Positions 57,751-64,000 of a DNA stretch of 64,000 bases are shown piece by piece. The stretch comes from DASQUK01 sp046723645 (GTDB taxonomy: Bacteria; Actinomycetota; Acidimicrobiia; Acidimicrobiales; VFJN01). The stretch lies in contig JBKOUY010000008.1 in NCBI GenBank assembly GCA_046723645.1, forward strand, positions 18,470-82,469, read 5' to 3'. The notes beneath the pieces were generated by a model that saw nothing but the letters and a program-made list of their open reading frames with translations, did no database searches and was not told the DNA's origin. Positions within the stretch are counted from its first letter, which is position 1, and each line of letters begins with the position of its first letter. The position numbers and the translations under genes were made by a program.

Positions 57751-60700
57751 CGCTTGAGCGGCGCGGGCGAGTGCCACCACCTGCGCGACTGGTACGGGGT
57801 CACGATGCGAGAGCGCCCGGGCGTACTCGAGCTGCGTGCGGGCGAGCAGCGGTGGTGATCCGAGCGCCTCATGGGCCCGGGTTGCCGCCGTGAAGGCGTC
57901 GTCGACACCAGCCGGGTCGCCCAGCACCGCCGACACCATCCCCAGGAAGTGCTCCACCGAGCCGAAGAACGTCGACGTGTTGTCGACGAATTGGTGGCGG
58001 TACGGCAGCAGCAGGCCCCGGATGTGGGCGGCGCCGGCGACATCGTGTAGCTCCGTCGCGGCCTGGGCGGCCATGGCGATCGTCGTCAGCCAGTTCAGAT
58101 CGAAGCGGATGCTGTCGAGCTCGGCAGCGAGCTCGTCGAACAGAACCCGGCACCTGTCGAAATCGCCGATCTCGGCGGCGCCCGCCGCAGCCCCGCCGAG
58201 GAAGGCCCGGACGCCGGGAAACGTCCTGGCGCAGCGCTCCATGTCGTCGACCACCTCGTCCAGGCGTCCCTGATGCAGCCGGATGCCGAAAACGTTGCCC
58301 ACGTAGAACGCCTCGGCATCGGTCTGTCCCGCCTGGGCGGTCAGCTCGTACGCCTCACGGGCCAGCATCTCGGCGGCCTCGAAGTGGCCGGCGATGCAGG
58401 CGCGGCTGGCGAGGCGCAGCTTGGCGTAGCCGACCGTCGTCGGTTGGCGCAGCCGTGACGCGGTCTCGTCGATCCAGGTGAGTAACCGGTCGGCGAGCTC
58501 CCACTCGCCGCCTTCCATCGCCGCCTGGCAGTAATGGGTCAGGCCGCTCAGGAACTGGCCGGAGCGATCCGCGCCCGCCGCTTCCCTGATGGCATCGAGC
58601 TCGGCACCCAGGTGGAGTCGCTTCTCCACCGTGTCCGGACGCCACAACGCCACCATGCGGAGGGTCATGACCGTGACCAAGGTCGGAGCATCCCCCAGCT
58701 CGCGGGCGATCCGCAGGGCCTCGTCGCTGGCCCGCTCGGCGGCGGTCGGATCGTCGTCGAAGAGGAGCTCTGCGCTGAGAGCCGCGAGCAGCCGCGCCCG
58801 CTGGGGGGTGGGGTCGGGGCCGACGAGGTCGAGCGTGCGGCGCAGGACCTCGACCCGCTCGGTGTCGATCGACCCCGCCATGTTGAAGACGCCCCCGCGG
58901 CCGGCGCCGAACGCGGCCCGAGCGGCGCTGGCGCCGTCCGACAGGGTGATCGCCGAGTCGACGGCTTCGAGCAGCGTGCGGCGGGCACGCGGCAGGCCGG
59001 CCCGCCTCTCCGCGTTGCCGAGCTCGATGAGCAGGTCGCAACGCTGGTGCGGATCGCGCGGCTCGGCCTGATCGGCCAGGTCGAGGGCCCGTCGGTACAG
59101 CGCGGCGGCCTGGTCGTTCGCCAGCCTCTGCTGCGCTTGCGCCGCAGCCGCCCGCAGGTACCCGATCGCCTTCTGGCGGTCCTGGTCGTCGCGCCCGTGC
59201 TCGAACTGGTAGGCCAGCAGCTCCAGCCACGGTTCGGGCTGCGAGGCGTAGACACGCTCGATCGCCTCGCCGACGCGGTGGTGCTCCACCGCACGACGCA
59301 ACGGCGGCAGGCTCGCGTACAGCAGGTCGCGGTAGATGGCGTGGGCGAACTCGTAGCGACCCTCGCGGTCGTTGGCGTCGGCGGCCCGTACGAGCGCGGC
59401 CTCCTCCGCCTCCTCCAGGGCCGTGACGACCGTCAGCGGCGAGGCGTCGGTCAGGTCGATCACGAGTTCGGGCCAGAAAGACGGGCCGATGACTGACGCC
59501 ACCGACAGCACCCGCCGCGGCGTGTCGCCCAGCCGATCGATGCGGTCACTGATCACGTCGCCGACCGCCGTCGCCACCGCCAACGCATCGTGGTCGGCGC
59601 GGGCGGTCCAACCGTCGGGACCGCGGCGCTCGAGCTCGGCCCGGGCCGAGAGGTGCGGGATCATCTCGCCGAGGTACAGCGGGTTGCCGCCCACGCGGTC
59701 CGACACCGACGCCACGAGGTCGCGCGCCGCCGCGTCGAGCCTGCCGGCGAGGAGTCGCTCGGCGAAGTCGACCGGTTCCTCGCCGTCCAACCCGCCCAGC
59801 CGGACTTCGGTGACGACGTCCGAGTGCTCGTGAACAAACCGGCGTGCGTCGGGTGTGGCGTCGGCGGGCCGGTAGGTGGCGACGATCAGGATCCGCTCGC
59901 CTGCGATCTCGGCCACCGCATGACGGAGCAGGCTGAGCGTGGCGTTGTCGGCCCACGAGACGTCGTCGACCAGGAACAGCGTGGGGGCGTGGCGGCTGAG
60001 CTCGACCAGCCAGCCGAGCACCGCCTCGAACAACAGATGGCGGCCGGTCTCGGCATCGGTCGGTGGTGGCGTGGCGATGCCTGGCTGGCGCGACGTGATC
60101 TCGGGAACGAGGCGCGCCAGGTGCGGCGCGCCGGGTCCCAGGACCGTCGCCGGGTCGGCGACGCGCGCCACGCAATGACGCAGTGCCTGGATGATCGGTT
60201 GGAACGCGAACCCGGCCTGCTCGGCGCATGAGCCGTGGAGCACGACGGCTCCCTCTGATCGCACCGCGTGGGCAAACTCGCGGCAGCACCGCGACTTGCC
60301 CACTCCCGGCTCGCCGGTGACGATCACCAGCCCTCCGTCATGGGCGACGGCCGCATGCCACGCCCGTCGAATTGTGGCCAGCTCGGCGTCGCGGCCGACG
60401 AACTCGTAGCGGGCGGGCGCCGCGAGAGCGGACGGCATGCCGAGCACGTCGGCGACGGGGACGGCGACCCGGTAGGCCTGGACCGGCTCGGTGAGGCCCC
60501 GCAGCTCGAGCGGCTCGAGCGGCTCGAACCGGTGCGACCCCCAGCCCTGCGCCAGCAGGCGCACCGCCTCGGTGCACAGCGTCTCGCCGGGCCCCGCCAT
60601 CTCCTCCAGGCGGGCGGCCAGCACGGGAGCGAGCCCGCCGGTGATCTCGTCATCCTCCATGACGATGTCGCTGGCGGCGATCGTTACGCGTACCTGGACC

Positions 60701-60969
60701 GCGGCGTCGAGCTGACCGGGGCGGTTGCGCTGGGCAACCGCCCGATGCATCTCCGCCGCCGCATCGAGCGCGGCCGCCGCCGTGGCGAACGTGACGAGCA
60801 GGCCGTCGCCCAGCGACCTGACCACGCGGCCATCATGGGCCTCGGCCGCGCTTCGCAGCGCGTCCAGGGCGCGGGAGGCGATCTGCTGGCCCCGTTCCTG
60901 GCCGAGGCGGGCCACGGTGGCCGTCGACTCGACCGTGTCGACGAGCAGCACCGTGCTGATCCCTCTCAC
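57670..60969 (-). CDS. Cyclase-like/STAND ATPase/TPR signalling protein
   Basis: A 1099-aa protein. N-terminal class III cyclase-like domain (STVLLVDTVESTATVARLG; GRVVRSLGDGLLVTF); the NxAAR stretch reads PVLAARL with Val in place of Asn, suggesting loss of cyclase activity. ATPase: Walker A GEPGVGKSR (about 218), Walker B LFLVDDVSWAD (about 328), RVGGNPLYLGEMIPHL. A long TPR region follows, and there is no C-terminal LuxR helix, so it may act by protein contacts rather than by binding DNA. The GTG at 60967-60969 overlaps the stop of the catalase-like gene (GTGA), linking it to peroxide metabolism. Confidence 0.88.
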   Translation of the reverse strand: MRGISTVLLVDTVESTATVARLGQERGQQIASRALDALRSAAEAHDGRVVRSLGDGLLVTFATAAAALDAAAEMHRAVAQRNRPGQLDAAVQVRVTIAASDIVMEDDEITGGLAPVLAARLEEMAGPGETLCTEAVRLLAQGWGSHRFEPLEPLELRGLTEPVQAYRVAVPVADVLGMPSALAAPARYEFVGRDAELATIRRAWHAAVAHDGGLVIVTGEPGVGKSRCCREFAHAVRSEGAVVLHGSCAEQAGFAFQPIIQALRHCVARVADPATVLGPGAPHLARLVPEITSRQPGIATPPPTDAETGRHLLFEAVLGWLVELSRHAPTLFLVDDVSWADNATLSLLRHAVAEIAGERILIVATYRPADATPDARRFVHEHSDVVTEVRLGGLDGEEPVDFAERLLAGRLDAAARDLVASVSDRVGGNPLYLGEMIPHLSARAELERRGPDGWTARADHDALAVATAVGDVISDRIDRLGDTPRRVLSVASVIGPSFWPELVIDLTDASPLTVVTALEEAEEAALVRAADANDREGRYEFAHAIYRDLLYASLPPLRRAVEHHRVGEAIERVYASQPEPWLELLAYQFEHGRDDQDRQKAIGYLRAAAAQAQQRLANDQAAALYRRALDLADQAEPRDPHQRCDLLIELGNAERRAGLPRARRTLLEAVDSAITLSDGASAARAAFGAGRGGVFNMAGSIDTERVEVLRRTLDLVGPDPTPQRARLLAALSAELLFDDDPTAAERASDEALRIARELGDAPTLVTVMTLRMVALWRPDTVEKRLHLGAELDAIREAAGADRSGQFLSGLTHYCQAAMEGGEWELADRLLTWIDETASRLRQPTTVGYAKLRLASRACIAGHFEAAEMLAREAYELTAQAGQTDAEAFYVGNVFGIRLHQGRLDEVVDDMERCARTFPGVRAFLGGAAAGAAEIGDFDRCRVLFDELAAELDSIRFDLNWLTTIAMAAQAATELHDVAGAAHIRGLLLPYRHQFVDNTSTFFGSVEHFLGMVSAVLGDPAGVDDAFTAATRAHEALGSPPLLARTQLEYARALSHRDPVPVAQVVALARAAQASAERHGLAGIAARSAGLLGRFDVALA

Positions 60970-62399
60970 GGTGCCATCTCGTCGGCCGGTACCGATGACG
61001 CGGGGCGACGCGGACCACCGCGTCGGCCAGCGGACAGCGGGCAGCGCCGCAGGTACGACGTCTCGTAGGCCGTCCGGCGGGCGGAGAGGATCTCGTCGTC
61101 GGACGGCCGGATGCCGTCGGGTACGTCGAATGGCTGGAACAACCGCGCGTCGGGGTTGTCGGACGACACGTACCGATCGAGCGTGATCGTGCAGAGCTTC
61201 AGCGTCGGGCTGCGCCAGCGCCAGTGCTTGGTGGGGTCGCGCACCCGATCGTCGGTGAGGTTGAAGCCGCGCCACCCCTGCCCCAGGACTAGCTCGACGG
61301 TGAATCGTGCCGGCACGCCAGAGCGCAGGCGAGCCTGCAGCTCGGTGTCGAGCCTGGTCGACGGGACGGCAGCCGTGAACGGCGGGACGGCGACCGGTTC
61401 GGCGGGCGGGACGGGGCTGACCCGGTACCGGACGGGAACCTCGGTTCTGGCGGACCCGTCCGCGACAGCCCGTCCTCGCGGTTGGTCGATGTTGTCGAAC
61501 CGGCAGTAGAAGGCGTTCAACCCGTGGTAGGTACGCTCCGCGTAGCTGTGGACCTGTCGCAGGGGCGCCACGGTCGCCAGAGCGAGGATCGTGGTGCGCC
61601 CCGTGAAGAGAAGGTTGATCAACCGCTTCACCCTGTCGAGGCCGCGCGACCCGAACCAACGCAGGATGTCCACGAAGTCCTCGCGGGTCGCCACGGGGAA
61701 CCGGGAGCCGTCGATCATCACCATCGTGAAGCCCGCGGCGTCCGGAGCCTGGAACTGGAGGGCCAGCCCGTGTGCCATGCGGCGGTTGTCGGCGCGCGTG
61801 ACCTCGCCGGAGAAGTTCGAAAACCGGGCGATTACCGGGCCGGTCTCGTAGTCCCTGAACAGGGACACGTCCGGCGGCCGCCCGCACGTGTCGTCGCGCG
61901 TCCAGGTGCCTTTGACGACCGTGCCGTGGCTGTGTGCCGCTCGCAGCCCTTGGCGCGGGCCACCCTCACGTGTCGAACCCCAGACGGCGTCGTGCGCGTC
62001 GATGAGCCGGTCGCCCTCGTCGAACAGGAACGGGACGAACGTTCGGTCCCGGGTGACGGCGTCGACCTCCCGCACGCCACGCCAGCGGACGAACAGCACG
62101 ACAAGGCCGACCACGATCGGCACCGCGGCGAACCACCGCCAGCTCCCGTCGGCGCCGAGTGCCACGAACGCGGCGGCGCCGGCGAGAATGCCGATCGACC
62201 GTGCGAACACGGTTGGCGTTGTGGGATAGAGCCCCGTCGCTACGAGCTCACCGACGAGGATCGCCACGACGAGCGCGCCCCAGACCGACACCCCTCCGAG
62301 AGGCCGCTCGACGAGCACCGGGACGCCGACCGCGAGCGCGAGCAGCACCGCCCGCCTCCACCGCGGACCCAGCCAGTCAGACCGAGCCAACCCTGCCAC
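60966..62399 (-). CDS. Membrane-anchored catalase-like heme protein
   Basis: A 477-aa protein. Three or four N-terminal helices (WRRAVLLALAVGVPVLVERP, VWGALVVAILVGELVATGLY, FAAVPIVVGLVVLFVRW) precede a catalase-core domain. It holds the distal His in LRAAHSHGTVVKGTWTRDD (about 153), the distal Asn region in VIARFSNFSGEVTRADNRRM and AHGLALQFQAPDAAGFTMVM. The C-terminus (DNPDARLFQPFDVPDGIRPS, then AYETSYLRR) fits small catalase-related proteins, which often have peroxidase rather than catalase activity. The GTG at 62399 leaves 53 bp to the divergent gene; the frame opens further to 62477. Coupled to the STAND gene. Confidence 0.8.
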   Translation of the reverse strand: MAGLARSDWLGPRWRRAVLLALAVGVPVLVERPLGGVSVWGALVVAILVGELVATGLYPTTPTVFARSIGILAGAAAFVALGADGSWRWFAAVPIVVGLVVLFVRWRGVREVDAVTRDRTFVPFLFDEGDRLIDAHDAVWGSTREGGPRQGLRAAHSHGTVVKGTWTRDDTCGRPPDVSLFRDYETGPVIARFSNFSGEVTRADNRRMAHGLALQFQAPDAAGFTMVMIDGSRFPVATREDFVDILRWFGSRGLDRVKRLINLLFTGRTTILALATVAPLRQVHSYAERTYHGLNAFYCRFDNIDQPRGRAVADGSARTEVPVRYRVSPVPPAEPVAVPPFTAAVPSTRLDTELQARLRSGVPARFTVELVLGQGWRGFNLTDDRVRDPTKHWRWRSPTLKLCTITLDRYVSSDNPDARLFQPFDVPDGIRPSDDEILSARRTAYETSYLRRCPLSAGRRGGPRRPASSVPADEMAP

Positions 62400-62452
62400 G
62401 CCCCGTAGACCGTACAGCGCTGACTGTCGTTCTTCTAGGTAACCTTGCCGGC

Positions 62453-63700
62453 GTGGGCAGGCCGCCGGGCCAACCATCAGGCGGGCCGATCAACATCTTC
62501 ACGGCCATCGGGAGTTGGCGGGCCTGGACCTTGCAGCGGTTCCGCTTCTGGACGACCCGCCGTCCCGAATGGATCGCCCGGGCGTACACCGGGCGCGAAG
62601 CCGGGCGCATGACCCTGAAGCGCCTGAACATCCTGCACACGGCCACCTGGCTCCGTGTCGGGCGGTTTCCGGCTATTGGCGGCTGTCCACCCGAGACCTT
62701 CCGCTGGGTGTTGTTCTGCAGCAACTTCGCCGGCCCGTGGGATCCGTACCGGCAGGCCTTTCTCGACGTGCAGGGCCGGGGCATACGCACGATGTGGGGC
62801 GCGTCGCTCGGATTCCCGCCGTTCCCCCGGCGTGGCTCGCGCTACGACCTCGAGGAATACATCTCATACCGGCTGCCCCCCACCCTGCACTACTTCCGGG
62901 CGTATCCGGGTGTCGCGCCGGGCGATGTGCGGGGTGCTGTCCGACTGGCCCGAGAGCTCGAGGCGCTCGCCGTGTCGTGGCCGACCCGTGGCGGGGCCGG
63001 CAAACCCGCGCTGAGGCCGACATTCGATCGGTTCCTGACCCGAGTTCAGGACTCGCTCGGCGGCGTTCCCGACGATGCGCTGCGGGTGGAGGCGGCCTTC
63101 GGGCCGCCCAACGCCACAGGGATGAGCAACATGGTGTCCCTGGCGCCGATCCTGCCCGGCCACGAGGAGCGCACCCGCCGGTCGATTGAGGAGCTGCCCG
63201 CCGACGACTCCAGCCCGTTCCGCTACGTGCCGGGCACGCACTTCGCGCGGCTGGCCGTGCTCGATCGCCGCACCGCGGCCTTCCACCCCCGACCGGCGGT
63301 CTCGCTCAGGAACTCGTGGCTGCTGTTCGCGGTCGACTTCGACGGTGACTTCTCGCTCGAACCCTTCGCCGCGCGTCGCATGGAGGTGGGCGAGATCCGC
63401 CGCTACCTGCGCGCCGTGGACGAAGTGCGGCAGCTACGCGACGTGTGGCGTCACTGCTTCGGCTTCCGGCCGACCGTCGCACTCGAGGACCTGCTCGAAC
63501 CGTCGGTCGTCGAGCGTTTCGTGCTGTTTCGCAACCATGGCGACAATACGCTCCGGCAGATCCTGCCCGCGCTGAAGCTCAAGCAACGGTTCATGGACGA
63601 GCTCGCCGCGGGCGCCCTGCAGACGCCAGACGACATCGAGCGCTTCCTCGCCGGCGTGCGAGACGAGATCGACAAGCGCCGGGAGGGTGCTCGCCTGTAG
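62453..63700 (+). CDS. Uncharacterised 415-aa protein, heme-peroxidase neighbourhood
   Basis: I do not recognise a named family. No signal peptide or membrane helix. It appears internally duplicated: ILHTATWLRVGRFPAIGG, then FRWVLFCSNFAGPWDPYRQA, resembles HFARLAVLDRRTAAFHPRPA, then SWLLFAVDFDGDFSLEPFA. Each is a strand-turn-strand ending in an F-x-G/D turn, recalling the paired ferredoxin-like halves of DyP proteins. The centre is rich in Arg, Pro and Tyr (RYDLEEYISYRLPPTLHYFR) and the C-terminus is helical and charged. Divergent to the catalase-like gene; GTG start at 62453. A partner or sensor role in peroxide chemistry is only inference. Confidence 0.7.
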   Translation: MGRPPGQPSGGPINIFTAIGSWRAWTLQRFRFWTTRRPEWIARAYTGREAGRMTLKRLNILHTATWLRVGRFPAIGGCPPETFRWVLFCSNFAGPWDPYRQAFLDVQGRGIRTMWGASLGFPPFPRRGSRYDLEEYISYRLPPTLHYFRAYPGVAPGDVRGAVRLARELEALAVSWPTRGGAGKPALRPTFDRFLTRVQDSLGGVPDDALRVEAAFGPPNATGMSNMVSLAPILPGHEERTRRSIEELPADDSSPFRYVPGTHFARLAVLDRRTAAFHPRPAVSLRNSWLLFAVDFDGDFSLEPFAARRMEVGEIRRYLRAVDEVRQLRDVWRHCFGFRPTVALEDLLEPSVVERFVLFRNHGDNTLRQILPALKLKQRFMDELAAGALQTPDDIERFLAGVRDEIDKRREGARL

Positions 63701-63839
63701 CGGGCGGAGATGCAGGATGGCTGCTGGCAACTACGTGCGTGCGTGGCAGTGACCGACCGCTGGTAGCCGCTCGCCCCACTCCCCTATCCGCCAACCTGCG
63801 AGCGCGCCCGACCTCGCCGGCCGCGGCGGCATCCGCTCT

Positions 63840-64000
63840 TTTGTAGGTGCCCAGGGGCCGGAACCGCCGGGTGGGGCGAACGAGGTCCGCCTGGTTGTTC
63901 GTTACGTCGTCGAGGTTCTTGTACGCGCCGGGCATTTTCGAGCACGGCGTGCTTGCTGGCCGCGAACACTTTGCCGCCCACGGCCGCAACAGTCTGCAGC
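63840..64000 (-). pseudogene. Remnant of an RtcB-like RNA ligase C-terminus (frameshifted, cut by window edge)
   Basis: Read on the minus strand, one frame gives GGKVFAASKHAVLE. After a shift near 63940 another gives MPGAYKNLDDVTNNQADLVR and RRFRPLGTYK. Joined, this resembles the RtcB ending (a helix before PGAYKD-DxV, NQADLV, LRPLG-V-K). The frameshift (two bases short of a gaagaaatg-like original) and the lack of a stop after TYK indicate decay or indel errors. From 63701 to 63839 I see no gene. The identification rests on about 45 residues, so it is tentative. Confidence 0.45.

Noticed and set aside
57670..61887. A 1405-codon open frame
   Set aside because: The first 306 codons are the shadow of the catalase-like gene. 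The STAND protein starts at the GTG 60969 in a GTGA overlap.
62437..62445. aggtaacct as a possible DtxR/IdeR iron box near the 415-aa gene
   Set aside because: Only nine bases of symmetry, and the outer TTA/TAA positions do not match. Too weak to claim iron regulation.

Overview
The window is about 70% G+C, coding-dense DNA from a chromosome. It is most consistent with a soil or aquatic actinobacterium, perhaps of the class Acidimicrobiia. The supporting signs are a mycothiol-dependent maleylpyruvate-isomerase-family protein, a 13E12/DUF222 HNH gene, TIGR02960-type ECF sigma factors, a SARP/BTAD regulator, a furA-katG pair, DUF6328, many GTG starts and frequent GTGA/ATGA start-stop overlaps. 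I see no rRNA, tRNA, CRISPR array, insertion sequence or prophage. The lineage call is inference; there is no marker gene here.

Layout. 1-4.0 kb: 3' part of a CopB-type metal P-ATPase, a YjbR-like protein, and an ABC ATPase-permease pair. 4.2-8.9 kb: ECF sigma factor, NTF2-like protein and a divergent giant STAND/LuxR regulator. 8.9-13.8 kb: TetR-regulated DHA2 drug exporter, MarR, EamA exporter, DUF3291 and SRPBCC genes. 13.9-16 kb: a frameshifted methyltransferase and a frameshifted 13E12-type HNH gene with a LexA-like box. 16-19.7 kb: furA-katG (with a 78-bp tandem duplication at the katG start) and a methyltransferase. 19.7-27 kb: hemolysin-III protein, COG4315-type lipoprotein, ECF sigma/anti-sigma pair, stand-alone LigD-type polymerase, DUF899, FMN-binding protein, DUF6328 and 6-phosphogluconate dehydrogenase. 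27-35.3 kb: SARP-STAND regulator, NfeD/SPFH pair, a membrane protein with an apparently permuted LamG domain, TfoX_N, a CREST-like membrane protein and two small membrane proteins. 35.3-39.7 kb: core MetE, DHA2 exporter, and a class IV aminotransferase coupled to a sulfotransferase. 39.7-47.7 kb: AHSA1 and DHFR-like proteins, a second ECF/STAND divergent pair, DUF1697, LtrA, a second DHFR-like protein and an AraC regulator. 47.8-55.4 kb: secreted Asp-box protein, FAD monooxygenase, an ArsR-AHSA1-TIGR03086 coupled operon, and a GMC dehydrogenase with its small subunit. 55.5-63.7 kb: a heme-peroxidase neighbourhood made of a DUF998-DyP fusion, a cyclase-like STAND regulator, a membrane catalase-like protein and an unrecognised 415-aa protein. 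The right edge holds a broken RtcB-like C-terminus.

How the parts work together. Signalling dominates: four STAND ATPase regulators of 940-1100 aa and three ECF sigma factors in 64 kb. Two ECF genes of the same family have lost most of the C-terminal SnoaL-like domain usual for that family, and each sits divergent to a LuxR-type STAND gene. This repeated arrangement is the best candidate for an undescribed signalling module. The second candidate is the DyP/catalase-like/STAND/415-aa cluster at the right end. Much of the rest is stress and detoxification (KatG, drug exporters, FMN and FAD enzymes, metal export) under local one-component regulators whose operators can partly be read in the sequence.
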